Below, in pieces: positions 51,280 to 60,775 of a DNA stretch of 64,000 nt. A program made the position numbers and the translations under genes. The notes beneath the pieces were generated by a model. The model made no database searches. It saw only the letters and a program-made list of their open reading frames with translations, and was not told where the DNA came from. How positions within the stretch are numbered: the first letter of the stretch is position 1; each line of letters starts with the position of its first letter. This DNA comes from Thiodiazotropha sp040507035. GTDB lineage: Bacteria; Pseudomonadota; Gammaproteobacteria; Chromatiales; Chromatiaceae. The stretch is from the NCBI GenBank assembly GCA_040507035.1, contig JBEVVR010000014.1, forward strand, positions 62,001 through 126,000, in the 5' to 3' direction.

Positions 51280-54027
51280 ATGTCGTTTGTAGTAAACAAA
51301 ATAACCTTGATTCTTTTGTTGTCTTGTTGTGTGGCTTGCGAGCCAGGCGGTGACGACGACTCATCCTCGAATCAGGATGGTGTTGATACTGAAGCACCCA
51401 CTGCCGTATCCAACATCATCGACACCAGCAATTTCCAGTCAGTGACCCTGGTCTGGGATGCTGCTTCCGACAACATCGGTATCGACCACTATCAGATCAC
51501 CCGCGATGGCGGAGCCATCGGCACCACGGCCACAACAACATTCACCGATAACTCAGTAACCGAAAATACCCAATACACCTATCATGTTGTTGCCGTCGAT
51601 GCGGCAGGCAACGCCACCTCATCCGATCCCATCGCGGTTTCCGTTCCGGCCAATACGAATCCGGTGCCGGATACAGAGCCGCCCACAGCGGTTTCTAACC
51701 TTACCGCGACCACCACGACTCAATCAGTCAGCTTGAGTTGGAACGCTGCGACCGACAATCTCGGCATTGCACATTATCAGATCACTCGCGATGGGATGGA
51801 GCTTGATACCACCACAACCACTTCATACACCGATGCCAGGGTGTCTGTGAATACCGATTACATCTATCATGTGATTGCTTATGACGCCGCTGGCAACAAT
51901 ACATCGTCCGCTGCATTGACCGTCTCGGTGCCTGCCAATAACCCCTCCACTTCGGTAAAGGCCTTTCCCTCCGCAGAGGGTTTTGGCGCCAATGCCAGCG
52001 GTGGACGCAATGGAGAGGTGATCAAGGTCACCAATCTCAATCTAAGCGGGGTAGGCAGTCTCCAGGCGGCGCTGGATATCGACGCCCCCCGGATTATCGT
52101 TTTCGAGGTCAGTGGGGTTATCGAAGGTGACATCGTTATACCCTATGGGGATGTCACCATTGCCGGACAGACGGCGCCCGGGGCGGGTATCACGATTCAT
52201 GGCCGGCTGACATGTCAATACAGCAACCCCCCTGACAATATTATCGTGCGCCATCTGCGGGTGCGCGCCGATCACTCGACCAATCCCAGTGTGGCCGGTA
52301 ATCAGTATGATGGGATTCAGTGTTCCAGAAGCTCGAACCTGATTTTCGATCATGTCTCTGCCTCAGGTGGTCTGGACGAGACCTTCGATATATTTGAAGC
52401 CACTGATCTGACTGTCCAGTGGTCGACCATAACCCGGGCCGATACAGACGGTCATCCCGAGGGTGTCCACAATTACGGCTTGATCAGTGGTCCAAACGGC
52501 GCCAATGTCAGCATTCACCACAATCTGTTTGCACATAACGGCAACCGCAATCCCGCTGTCGCCACTGGGCCGGCCGAGATCATCAATAATCTGGTCTACA
52601 ATGCGCGCCATGGCTTTGTTCACCACAACCCGGCAAGCGGGGATTTCAATATCATCGGCAATTACTATAAGCAAGGACCCGACAATACCCTGATACCTTT
52701 CTTTTTCGATGATGAGAACAGTGGCGGTGGGACGCCGGCCCCGAGTTACTATCTGCAAGATAACTATGTTGACGATCCAGGTGATTTTGTGGGCAGTGTG
52801 GATAATCCATGGCTTACTCCCCATCTCCACAGCAGTTTCGAGAATATAGACTGGGGTTGGGATTCGAGTGTCGCCCGGGCCGATCAGAAGCATACATTTT
52901 CCCAAGCTATTGAGCGTATAGATGACGCCTTGACCAACTATGATCTGGTGTTGAGCGAGGCCGGTGCCTTCCCCCGGGATCTAATCGACAGTGAAAACGT
53001 ACAGGAGGTCAATGCGGGAACCGGGTCCTGGGGTACGCGGATACCCGCAGATCTGATGCAGGGTTTGTCCGCTGGCTCACCCCCCATAGATTCGGACGGT
53101 GACGGCATGCCGGACGACTGGGAAAACAGTCGTGGATTGTCCAGCTCCACTGATGACCACAATACCATCATGGCTTCCGGATATACCGCCATCGAAGTCT
53201 ATATCAATGAGTTGGCCGATCAGCTACTCACAGCCACAAACCTGTCGACAAGCAGCAGTCCCACTCTCGACGCCAATGTCGATGCGGTGACCGTCGGTAA
53301 TTGGTATCGCCCGGGTGTCGACACTACCTGGGCCTGGCAGCTGCAGGGCGCACTCAATACAAGCTATGGAGTCGATGTCTACGACATCGACCTGTTTGAC
53401 ACCTCGGCAGCCGATATTGCAAGCCTTCATGCCGCTGGGCATCGTGTAATCTGTTATTTTTCCGCCGGCAGTTATGAATCCTGGCGCAGCGATGCCGGTG
53501 ACTTCCAGTCAGCGGATCTGGGCAATACCCTGAGCGGTTATGCCGATGAGCGCTGGCTCGATATCCGCTCATCCAGTGTCTTCACGATTATGCTCGACAG
53601 GCTCGACCTTGCAGCGAGCAAGGGTTGTGACGGTGTCGAACCCGACAACGTGATGGCCTATCAGGAGAACAGCGGCTTTAATCTAACCGCCAGTGATCAA
53701 TTGGCATTCAATCGCAATCTCTATAATGCTGCCCATCAACGGGGATTGGCTGTCGCCCTGAAAAATGACCTGGACCAGGTCAGTGACCTCATTGACTATG
53801 TTGATATGGCGGTCAATGAGCAGTGCCACCAATACAGTGAATGCCATTTTCTGGCGCCATTCATTAGTGCCGGCAAGCCGGTACTCAATGCAGAGTACCT
53901 CGCATCCTACCGGGACAATCCAAACACCCTTTGCGCTGACGCCCTGCAGGCGAATATCCGTACCTTGATTCTCTCTGTGGAACTGGATGATTCCTTCAAT
54001 TTCAATTGTGATACAGATTATCCCTAA
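51280..54027 (+). CDS. Lipoprotein fusing FN3 domains, a PL1-like lyase and a GH114 domain
   Basis: 915 residues. The signal ends in a Cys-rich lipobox (LLLSCCVAC, Cys16 or Cys20). Two fibronectin type III domains (about 38-127 and 134-227, each with HYQITRDG and YHV-type strands) are followed by a pectate-lyase-like beta-helix (about 225-580: IVFEVSGVIEGDIVI, NIIVRHLRVRADH, SNLIFDHVSASGGLDETFDI), a DSDGDGMPDDWE calcium-type linker (about 604) and a C-terminal GH114 endo-polygalactosaminidase-like domain (about 674-915: VYDIDLFDT, HRVICYFSAGSYESWR, GCDGVEPDNVM, MAVNEQC). The candidate GH114 acids are present. It probably degrades surface or environmental polysaccharide. It is divergent from mtaC. 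Confidence 0.85.
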   Translation: MSFVVNKITLILLLSCCVACEPGGDDDSSSNQDGVDTEAPTAVSNIIDTSNFQSVTLVWDAASDNIGIDHYQITRDGGAIGTTATTTFTDNSVTENTQYTYHVVAVDAAGNATSSDPIAVSVPANTNPVPDTEPPTAVSNLTATTTTQSVSLSWNAATDNLGIAHYQITRDGMELDTTTTTSYTDARVSVNTDYIYHVIAYDAAGNNTSSAALTVSVPANNPSTSVKAFPSAEGFGANASGGRNGEVIKVTNLNLSGVGSLQAALDIDAPRIIVFEVSGVIEGDIVIPYGDVTIAGQTAPGAGITIHGRLTCQYSNPPDNIIVRHLRVRADHSTNPSVAGNQYDGIQCSRSSNLIFDHVSASGGLDETFDIFEATDLTVQWSTITRADTDGHPEGVHNYGLISGPNGANVSIHHNLFAHNGNRNPAVATGPAEIINNLVYNARHGFVHHNPASGDFNIIGNYYKQGPDNTLIPFFFDDENSGGGTPAPSYYLQDNYVDDPGDFVGSVDNPWLTPHLHSSFENIDWGWDSSVARADQKHTFSQAIERIDDALTNYDLVLSEAGAFPRDLIDSENVQEVNAGTGSWGTRIPADLMQGLSAGSPPIDSDGDGMPDDWENSRGLSSSTDDHNTIMASGYTAIEVYINELADQLLTATNLSTSSSPTLDANVDAVTVGNWYRPGVDTTWAWQLQGALNTSYGVDVYDIDLFDTSAADIASLHAAGHRVICYFSAGSYESWRSDAGDFQSADLGNTLSGYADERWLDIRSSSVFTIMLDRLDLAASKGCDGVEPDNVMAYQENSGFNLTASDQLAFNRNLYNAAHQRGLAVALKNDLDQVSDLIDYVDMAVNEQCHQYSECHFLAPFISAGKPVLNAEYLASYRDNPNTLCADALQANIRTLILSVELDDSFNFNCDTDYP

Positions 54028-54296
54028 TTAAATTAGGGGATAGACCATCCGCTCTTCACGATTCATTGCTTCCTCATGTGCCAGAGGTATTGCCCAAGCT
54101 TGCTAGAACTGTTGTAGCAATCCTGTTTGTCAATTGTGTGGAAAAATGCCGGTTTTCGGATGGTAAAATTAACTATTAAAAAAGGTTCTATAGTGCTGAA
54201 ATGTATAGGCATTGGTCTACAATTTAATCAGCAGGTCAGAGGCTGTCTGGAGTGTGGATAGCAGAAAACAGAATCACTGTGCGAGGAGAATCGGCC

Positions 54297-54626
54297 ATGT
54301 TTTGCCCTGAGTGTGGAACTGAAAATCCGGATAACGCGAGATTTTGCGGTAGTTGCAGACATCAGCTTTCAGGTTTAACCGGCAGTTCAACTGATGTGCA
54401 TGTCAGTTCTGTAGTGGATGTCGGCAGTGAGAAGAAAGCTGTCTCAGATGGTTTGAAGTACGGCATACTCGCCGGTTCACTGATTATTCCTTTTATCGGT
54501 TTGATCATGGGTGTCATCTATATGGCGCAAGGTGAATCGGATGAGAAAAAGGATGTGGGTAAGCTTTGGCTGTTCGCTAGTATCGGGATAATCGTTTTTT
54601 ACATGATTATCAGTGGGGATTTTTGA
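54297..54626 (+). CDS. Zinc-ribbon membrane protein
   Basis: 109 residues from ATG 54297, with GAGGAGAA upstream. The N-terminus is a zinc ribbon (MFCPECGTENPDNARFCGSC). After a linker come two hydrophobic segments (YGILAGSLIIPFIGLIMGVIYMA and LWLFASIGIIVFYMII). Function unknown. It is next to the TIR gene, which also carries a zinc ribbon, so they may act together. Confidence 0.7.
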   Translation: MFCPECGTENPDNARFCGSCRHQLSGLTGSSTDVHVSSVVDVGSEKKAVSDGLKYGILAGSLIIPFIGLIMGVIYMAQGESDEKKDVGKLWLFASIGIIVFYMIISGDF

Positions 54627-54663
54627 TTGATTCATAACTGTTTCAGTTAACCAGGACCTACTT

Positions 54664-55656
54664 ATGAGTAAGCAAGCTGCCTACATCTCGCTAACGAGAA
54701 ACAAAACCAGTTCCTATCAGATCAGGCAATTTGCTATCACCATAGATGACAATGTGGTGGGTAAGATCAAGTCCGGGGAGACAAAACAACTCAAAGTTCC
54801 CTGTGGCCATCACTCGATCGGAATAAAAGTCGATCTCTACAAAAGCCAACCGTTACAACTTGATTTGAAACCGGAGCAGCGGATCGACCTGGAATGTGGT
54901 GATCGGTCGCCTGATAATCTACGAGAAGTGTTTACGCTCAAGGGAATAGAGCAATCGCTTAATTCGTTACTAAAACCCAAGCAATATCTCTATGTAAAAC
55001 CGCGTGATGGCTCTGAGTCGGAAACAGTAGCACTCAAACCGGAACCATCTGTCAAATCACCGAAAAAGACACAAGCCACTAGAAAAAACTGTATGGTATT
55101 TATCTCTTACAGGCGCGAGGATAGCCGGGAGATAACCGGCAGGATATGTGACAGGTTGAATAATGAATTCGGTAAGCAGGCAATCTTCAGGGATGTAGAC
55201 TCGATACCGGCGGGTGTCGATTTCCGTGACCATATCAATAAGACCATCGACCAATGTAGTCTGCTGCTGGCGATTATCGGCAATAAATGGTTGGATGCAA
55301 AAAATCGAAAGGGTGAACGACGGCTGGATCTATCCAATGACCATCTCAGGGTGGAGATAGAAACCGCCCTTAAAAAACAGATCCCCGTGATACCGGTATT
55401 AGTGAAAAAGGGGATAATGCCGGATGAAGAGCAACTGCCCGAAGGCCTGAAACCCTTGGCATACCGCAATGCCATACCGATTCCGGAAGAGCCTTTCTTT
55501 CATCATGGAGTCGATCTGCTGGTAAAAGAGATGGCCAAGACCTTCTCTCCGACTGAAGCTGTCGAGCAGCCGAAGCAAAAGGGTTACTGCATCAACTGTG
55601 GTACTGAAATCATGCCGGGTAATAAGTTCTGTATTCAATGCGGTAAGCCGGTTTAG
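54664..55656 (+). CDS. TIR-domain protein with C-terminal zinc ribbon
   Basis: 330 residues in three parts. The N-terminal region is beta-rich (about 1-85, ITIDDNVVGKIKSGETKQL, PEGA-like in appearance). A basic linker leads to a TIR domain (about 143-290) with CMVFISYRREDSREITGRI, IFRDVDSIPAGVDFRDHI and HLRVEIETALKKQIPVIPVLV; Glu231/Glu233 are near the position of the catalytic Glu in NADase-type TIRs. The C-terminal zinc ribbon is CINCGTEIMPGNKFCIQCG. It resembles the 'SYRREDS' TIR_2 subgroup, whose role is mostly unknown, so NADase activity is not established. Confidence 0.8.
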   Translation: MSKQAAYISLTRNKTSSYQIRQFAITIDDNVVGKIKSGETKQLKVPCGHHSIGIKVDLYKSQPLQLDLKPEQRIDLECGDRSPDNLREVFTLKGIEQSLNSLLKPKQYLYVKPRDGSESETVALKPEPSVKSPKKTQATRKNCMVFISYRREDSREITGRICDRLNNEFGKQAIFRDVDSIPAGVDFRDHINKTIDQCSLLLAIIGNKWLDAKNRKGERRLDLSNDHLRVEIETALKKQIPVIPVLVKKGIMPDEEQLPEGLKPLAYRNAIPIPEEPFFHHGVDLLVKEMAKTFSPTEAVEQPKQKGYCINCGTEIMPGNKFCIQCGKPV

Positions 55657-55672
55657 CTGGGGGGCTTCCAGG

Positions 55673-56851
55673 TTAGAAGAACCTTGTGACGGTGAATTCA
55701 AGGTAATCATCCCGATGAAAGACAAATAACGGATCGTCATGCGGAATATCGGACCATAGGCGTGCCTGCAGACTGGTCTTCCATTGGTTGCCGATACGCC
55801 GGCTCGCTTCCAGGTTGAACATCCAGCCGTCGTCGTCGAGATCTTTGATCACGCCCACCAGGAGTTCGCTGCCGTCGACGTCATTGGCGGTCAGGCGCAT
55901 GCCGATGAAGAGATCGTTTTCGAAAGGCGAGGTGGCATCGTCATGCCTGTCGTCGTAGAGATATTCACCCAGCAGGCCCAGGTCCATATCGCTCTCCGCT
56001 ATACCCACCAGGGTGTACTCGAAACCCCCCGTGGCAGCATTGTAACTGTCGCTGTCGCTGCTGCGGTGGATCGCCTCCAGCTTCCACAGCCAATCCCCCT
56101 TGGTGGCCTGCAGGTCGAGGCTGGTCTGCCGTATCTGTTCGTAGAAGGGAGTGAGTACCACCTCGCTGCTGCTATTGATATTAGGGAGCAAGCGTGGATC
56201 CCGGCTGGTGCCGTCGAAGTGGGCCAGGCCGATGTCCCAGTCACCGATGAAGTGGGACCAACGTAGCGCCAGGTCGACGTGTCTCTGCTCTCTGTCGGAC
56301 TGGTATGTCGCCAAATCTCTATCCACCCTGGGATGAGTTCGTAGGCGACCATGATTGCCAGGATAGGTGCGTTCCCGAAAACCGGGCAGGGCATAGAGAT
56401 CGATGATACCCCAATCCCTCTCCAGAGAGAGCTTGAGCATAGGTTGGCCCAGTTTCTGTTCACCGTCCGGATTTTCAATCAAATCGGTCTGGTTGATGAT
56501 ATCAACCAGATGCAGGGCCTCCGTAACCCCCCAGAAGACCTTGCCGATACCGGCCTTGGTCTCCCAGCCGTCTCCGGCATAGGTCCAGATGAGCTCACGG
56601 ATATCGCCATGGGTGCGTTCATCGTCTTCGCTGTCCCAGCGTAGGAACGGTATGAACAGCAGGCTCTGATTGCCGTTATCCCAGCGTCGGTAGTATTCGG
56701 GTTGTATGGCGATCGACAACAGTTGATCGGATTGATCACTATCCAGTGCCTGCTGGGGGAAGTGGCGGCCCTGCAACTCGACAAAACCGCTCCATTCGCC
56801 CGCCGATATCAATCCGGGCAGTAACATCAACACCCACCACCATCTTCTCAC
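55673..56851 (-). CDS. Outer-membrane beta-barrel protein of an RND export operon
   Basis: 392 residues from GTG 56851; AGGAG eight nt upstream supports this start over longer frames. The signal peptide is WWVLMLLPGLISAG. The rest is a run of amphipathic beta strands with aromatic girdles (LSIAIQPEYYRRWDNG, SLLFIPFLRWDSEDD, WKTSLQARLWSDI) and a C-terminal Phe (EFTVTRFF), as expected for an outer-membrane barrel. I recognise no specific family. It is last after the RND and LolA-like genes. Confidence 0.72.
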   Translation of the reverse strand: MRRWWWVLMLLPGLISAGEWSGFVELQGRHFPQQALDSDQSDQLLSIAIQPEYYRRWDNGNQSLLFIPFLRWDSEDDERTHGDIRELIWTYAGDGWETKAGIGKVFWGVTEALHLVDIINQTDLIENPDGEQKLGQPMLKLSLERDWGIIDLYALPGFRERTYPGNHGRLRTHPRVDRDLATYQSDREQRHVDLALRWSHFIGDWDIGLAHFDGTSRDPRLLPNINSSSEVVLTPFYEQIRQTSLDLQATKGDWLWKLEAIHRSSDSDSYNAATGGFEYTLVGIAESDMDLGLLGEYLYDDRHDDATSPFENDLFIGMRLTANDVDGSELLVGVIKDLDDDGWMFNLEASRRIGNQWKTSLQARLWSDIPHDDPLFVFHRDDYLEFTVTRFF

Positions 56852-56912
56852 AATACAAACTCCTAAACTGAATACCTTAATCGTATGACCACCCATCTGG
56901 TGGCTTGTGTAA

Positions 56913-56930
56913 GGTGCGGCGAGCCGCACC
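56913..56930. repeat. REP-like GGTGCGGC hairpin
   Basis: GGTGCGGC-GA-GCCGCACC is a perfect 8-bp stem loop between the LolA-like and beta-barrel genes. It belongs to the same family as 22179-22232. It could influence relative expression or stability of the downstream barrel mRNA. Confidence 0.65.
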
Positions 56931-56952
56931 CTGTGCGTAAAAGATTGGTTAT

Positions 56953-57732
56953 CTATCTTGCGCGTTTGAGACTGTTTTTATTGAAATCACCGTCAGTCAG
57001 GCCGGCGCGAAAATTGTATTCCTTCCATGTCAACAGGGTACTTTTTCCCGTCTGGTGATTTTCCATATACATCTCGTCGGCACGCCAGTATTGATCGAGA
57101 TACTGCTGATAGCCGCGAAATACCAGGGTCTTCAATGGCGCGTTCTTGCGATCGTAGTAGTCGATCTTGAGAGAAATGTAGCGCTCCTTGTCGACCCATA
57201 CCTGTTGCCGGGTATAGCCGGAGTTGGGATCCACGGGATAGCGCTCGATGAGGAAGCAGGGTGTGCCTTCGTATTCACTATCTTCAATGTATTTGTAAGT
57301 GTATTTCTCCACCTCCTGGGATGAGATATCCTCGTAGGCGAATTCACTCCCCATGAAGGGTCCGGATTTGTTGCGAGACGCGATGCGTTTGACCCGCTTC
57401 AGGGCAGGGAGGTATAGCCACTGATCGTCATCACCCACTTTATGGGAGAAGCTTAACAGGGCAGTGCCCTTGACATCCCGGGGTTCATCGAAGACCACCA
57501 GGGTCTTGTCACCGTCGTTTTCTACTTCCAGGGTCTGATTGCGCATGTCGCGCAGGCTCTCTTCGCCATGCCTGTTGCGTAACAACATGGTCATGGTGGC
57601 CTTGAAGTCGTGAAAGCCAGTGTCCCTGGCATCGATCTCCTTGGCGATTTCCAGGCCGCGTTCTTCAGCACTCATGGCGAAGCTTAATGCCGGTGTCAGC
57701 AACAACAGCAGGAAAATAAAGCGGGCTTTCAT
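56953..57732 (-). CDS. LolA-like outer-membrane lipoprotein-sorting family protein
   Basis: 259 residues from ATG 57732, inside the RND stop (ATGA), with GGAGG upstream. A signal peptide (ARFIFLLLLLTPALSFA) is followed by a LolA/LppX-like periplasmic fold (KATMTMLLRNRHGEESLRDM, QWLYLPALKRVKRIASRNKSGPFMGSEFAYED). Such proteins accompany hopanoid/lipid-type RND transporters and are expected to carry lipid or hydrophobic cargo across the periplasm. Confidence 0.82.
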   Translation of the reverse strand: MKARFIFLLLLLTPALSFAMSAEERGLEIAKEIDARDTGFHDFKATMTMLLRNRHGEESLRDMRNQTLEVENDGDKTLVVFDEPRDVKGTALLSFSHKVGDDDQWLYLPALKRVKRIASRNKSGPFMGSEFAYEDISSQEVEKYTYKYIEDSEYEGTPCFLIERYPVDPNSGYTRQQVWVDKERYISLKIDYYDRKNAPLKTLVFRGYQQYLDQYWRADEMYMENHQTGKSTLLTWKEYNFRAGLTDGDFNKNSLKRAR

Positions 57733-60011
57733 GATTTTTTTCCTCCGAAGTAGATCAAAAGCGGGGGTAGGAACAGGAAGTCGGCAACCAATGCCAGGCC
57801 GAGGGTGATGGCGGTCAACAGCCCCATGCCTGCATTGAGCTGGAAGTGGGAGAAGGCGAGGATGCCGAAACCGACCATCAACACCAGCGAGGTGACCCAT
57901 AGCGCCGTGCCCACGGTGGAGAAGGCGTAGCGCACCGCGTCTTCCCGCGTCATGCTCTTCTCCCTGCGGGCACGCAGGTATTTACTGAGGAAGTGCACCG
58001 TGTCGTCGACCACGATACCCAGGGTCATGCCACTGACCACCGAGAGGGCCAGGCCTACCTCGCCGACAAAGATACCCCAGAGACCGAAGGCCATCCCCAT
58101 GGGCACCAGGTTGGGAATAATGCTGATGCCGCCGACTCGCAACGAGCGTAGGGCGAAGATCAGGATAATAGAGATCATCACCAATGCCAGGGTCGTCCCT
58201 TTCAACATGGCGATGATATTGCGGCTGCCGATATGGGCAAACATGATGGTGGGGCTGGCGCCGTCGATGCGCATGCCCGGTGCATTCTCGTGCAGCCATG
58301 CCTGGGCACTCTCTTCTATCTGCAGCAGCTGCGAGGTGGCGATGCTCTGCATGGTGACGGTGAAGCGTGTTGCCGACTTTTTCACATTGATCTGATTGTT
58401 GAGATCGAGCCCGAAGGGGAGTGAGAATTCGTAGAGCAGCAGGTATTGGGCAGAGAGGTCTCTTTGATCCGGCAACCGGTACCAGTCGTCCCGATCCTCA
58501 TGCATGTTGCGATTGAGGCGCTTCATGATATCGGTGATGGAGTTGACATGCAGTACATGGGGTTGTTGCCTGTACCATTGGGCAAACTCCTCCACCTTCT
58601 GTAAGAATTGTGGCTCACTGATGCCGCCGGTTTCACCGCTCTCCAGGGAGTACTCGATGAGGTAGATCCCGGTCAGATTGTCGGTGGCGAAGTCGGTGGC
58701 CTGACGAAAGCTGATGGTTTCGTCGAAATACTTCACGAACTGATCGTCTAGACGATTATTGGGAATTTGTGCAATCAGCAACAGGACTACCAGTCCCATA
58801 CCCCACAACAGCTGCTTTTTATAGCGCACCACGAAATCAGCAAAGCGCATCATGGCGACGCTGCCCAGGGTGTCGCCGCTAAGCGCCTTTACCGGTAACA
58901 ACATCATCATCGCGGGAAGGAAGGTGACGGAGAGAAAGAAGGCCAATACCACACCCATGGCCGCCATGTTGCCAAGATCACGGAAGGGGGGTGCTTCGCT
59001 GAAGTTGAGACTGAGAAAGCCGATAGCTGTGGTCAGGGTGGTGAGGAAGATAGGCTGCAGATTGATGCGCAGGCTCTCCAGCATTGCCTGGTATTTGTCT
59101 TCACCCTCGCGCATGAAGTGGAGAAAATTGACCAGGATGTGGACACAATCGGCAATCGCCAGGGTCATGATGACGATCGGTACCGTGGTGGTGGGCGGCG
59201 ACATCTTGATGCCAAGCCACCCGGTCAGGCCCATGGTGGCGATGATCATCAGGATAATGATGATCACGGTGGAGAGTGTCCCTGGAATGGAGCGCAACAT
59301 CACCACCAATACCAGGATCACCGCGGCAAACATAAGCGGATAGAGCCTGGTCATATCGTCCATGGAAGCGGAGGGGAAGGCGTTGTTCATCATCACCATA
59401 CCGGTGAGGTGGACATCGATATTGGGGTAGGCCTGCTCGATGTTCTTCGCCATCTGTTTGGCTCGCTCAGCCACTTCCGGCACCTCGGTCAATTTCTCGC
59501 CAGGCAGTTGTACGGTTACATTGACACCCGTGGTATGGGCTGAGGGTGATATCAGGCGATTGACCAATAGCGGATCGCTGGTGGCGATTTGCTGTTTCTC
59601 AGCCAGCTCTTCATCAGTTAATTCTTGGGGCTCCAGGACCAGATCCTCGACAATCAGATCATCGCCTTCAGCATAGGTATGTTGGAAGTTGGTGATGGAG
59701 TCGACTCGCAGTGAGTAGGGGATCTGCCATGACTCCTTGGTCAACTCCGCCACTGCGGTCAGGGTCTCCCGACTGAACACCTTGCCATCCTTGGGGGCGA
59801 TGACGAAGAGCACATTGTCGTTCTTGGTATAGGTATTTTGTAGTTGCTCGAAGGCCTTAAGCTGCGGGTTTTCCTCGCTGAAGAACATACGGTAGTCGTT
59901 ACTGAATGCCAGTTGCCGTACCCCACTGCCCATCAACAGGGAGATTGCAATGGTGAGAAAAATCACCAGCAATCTGTTATTTAGCACAAAACGAAAAAAT
60001 GACTCACTCAT
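57729..60011 (-). CDS. RND/MMPL-family exporter
   Basis: 760 residues from ATG 60011 (MSESFFRFVLNNR). N-terminal TM (LLVIFLTIAISLLMGSGV), a large periplasmic loop, TMs around YPLMFAAVILVLVVMLRSIPG and VIIIILMIIATMGLTGWLG with the MTLAIADCVHILVNFLHFMREG segment, a second periplasmic loop, and C-terminal TMs near GISIIPNLVPMGMAFGLWGI and GMTLGIVVDDTVHFLSKYL. The two-loop, Asp-containing TM layout fits the SSD-type RND subgroup that exports lipids or hydrophobic compounds. It is downstream of its TetR regulator and overlaps the LolA-like gene. Confidence 0.9.
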   Translation of the reverse strand: MSESFFRFVLNNRLLVIFLTIAISLLMGSGVRQLAFSNDYRMFFSEENPQLKAFEQLQNTYTKNDNVLFVIAPKDGKVFSRETLTAVAELTKESWQIPYSLRVDSITNFQHTYAEGDDLIVEDLVLEPQELTDEELAEKQQIATSDPLLVNRLISPSAHTTGVNVTVQLPGEKLTEVPEVAERAKQMAKNIEQAYPNIDVHLTGMVMMNNAFPSASMDDMTRLYPLMFAAVILVLVVMLRSIPGTLSTVIIIILMIIATMGLTGWLGIKMSPPTTTVPIVIMTLAIADCVHILVNFLHFMREGEDKYQAMLESLRINLQPIFLTTLTTAIGFLSLNFSEAPPFRDLGNMAAMGVVLAFFLSVTFLPAMMMLLPVKALSGDTLGSVAMMRFADFVVRYKKQLLWGMGLVVLLLIAQIPNNRLDDQFVKYFDETISFRQATDFATDNLTGIYLIEYSLESGETGGISEPQFLQKVEEFAQWYRQQPHVLHVNSITDIMKRLNRNMHEDRDDWYRLPDQRDLSAQYLLLYEFSLPFGLDLNNQINVKKSATRFTVTMQSIATSQLLQIEESAQAWLHENAPGMRIDGASPTIMFAHIGSRNIIAMLKGTTLALVMISIILIFALRSLRVGGISIIPNLVPMGMAFGLWGIFVGEVGLALSVVSGMTLGIVVDDTVHFLSKYLRARREKSMTREDAVRYAFSTVGTALWVTSLVLMVGFGILAFSHFQLNAGMGLLTAITLGLALVADFLFLPPLLIYFGGKKS

Positions 60012-60097
60012 GACGCTTTCCCGATTTGCTGTTTTTTGCTGGGTCGTTTGTGCATTGCCATTGTCCTTGTTTTGAATTGTTTGGCGCCGAAGCGTCC

Positions 60098-60715
60098 TTA
60101 GGTGCGAAGACTGTTCAAGTAATTTGCCAGTCCCTTTCCGCAGCGCATAAGTTCTGCGTTGCTTTGCGCGGTTTTCGCCATGCTCATACATCCCTCGAGG
60201 GAGGCGAGGATGAAATAGGCTGTATCGGCAGGATCGATTGACGCTGACACCTGGCCGCCTTCCTGGCCTCGTTTCAGGAGCGATTCAATACTTGTCTGCC
60301 AGCGCTTATAGAGGGTATCGATGCGTTGGCGAAAACCGTCATCGATGGCCGACATCTCCTGGGCCAGATTGTTCAGCGGGCAGCCGAGGGTGATCTCGTC
60401 GCATTGATAGTGCTCTCCTATCTGCATGATCGTCTGCATCAGGACATCGATGGGGTGACCTGGCTGATGCAGCGGTTCGAACCAGAGTCTCTCCAACTCC
60501 TCGGTGATATGTTCATCCAAAACCGCATAGCCGAGCTGCAGTTTGCTGCCGAAGTGGTGATAGAGGGCGCCCTTGGTGACACCGGTCCGATCGAGGATGG
60601 CGTTTAGGCTTGCGGCCTGAAATCCATAGCGATGGATCTCTTCATAGGCGGCTTGCAGGAGAGTGCGTCGCGTGGTGTCGGCATCACTTTGCATGGCGGC
60701 AGGAATCCGGTTCAT
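60098..60715 (-). CDS. TetR-family repressor of the RND operon
   Basis: 205 residues. The N-terminal helix-turn-helix is FQAASLNAILDRTGVTKGALYHHFGSK (seen as ASLNAILDRTG and GALYHHF). The C-terminal ligand-binding domain contains CDEITLGCPLNNLAQEM, a TetR_C variant with Cys. ATG 60715. The operator-like palindrome at 60719-60736 abuts the start, so it probably autoregulates and controls the exporter genes 86 nt downstream. Confidence 0.9.
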   Translation of the reverse strand: MNRIPAAMQSDADTTRRTLLQAAYEEIHRYGFQAASLNAILDRTGVTKGALYHHFGSKLQLGYAVLDEHITEELERLWFEPLHQPGHPIDVLMQTIMQIGEHYQCDEITLGCPLNNLAQEMSAIDDGFRQRIDTLYKRWQTSIESLLKRGQEGGQVSASIDPADTAYFILASLEGCMSMAKTAQSNAELMRCGKGLANYLNSLRT

Positions 60716-60718
60716 GGG

Positions 60719-60736
60719 ACATACCGACCAGTATGT
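60719..60736 (-). promoter_or_regulatory. TetR operator-like palindrome
   Basis: ACATAC-N6-GTATGT (ACATAC 60719-60724, GTATGT 60731-60736) is a perfect 6-bp-arm inverted repeat directly before the tetR start, the form and place expected for a TetR operator. The spacer is CGACCA. Confidence 0.7.
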
Positions 60737-60775
60737 ATCTTGATTGCGAGCTTGTCAATTCTCATCTCATCAGCC

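Noticed and set aside
54664..55656. Thoeris or CBASS defence system
   Set aside because: A TIR protein is present but no ThsA, cyclase or CBASS effector partner is visible nearby.
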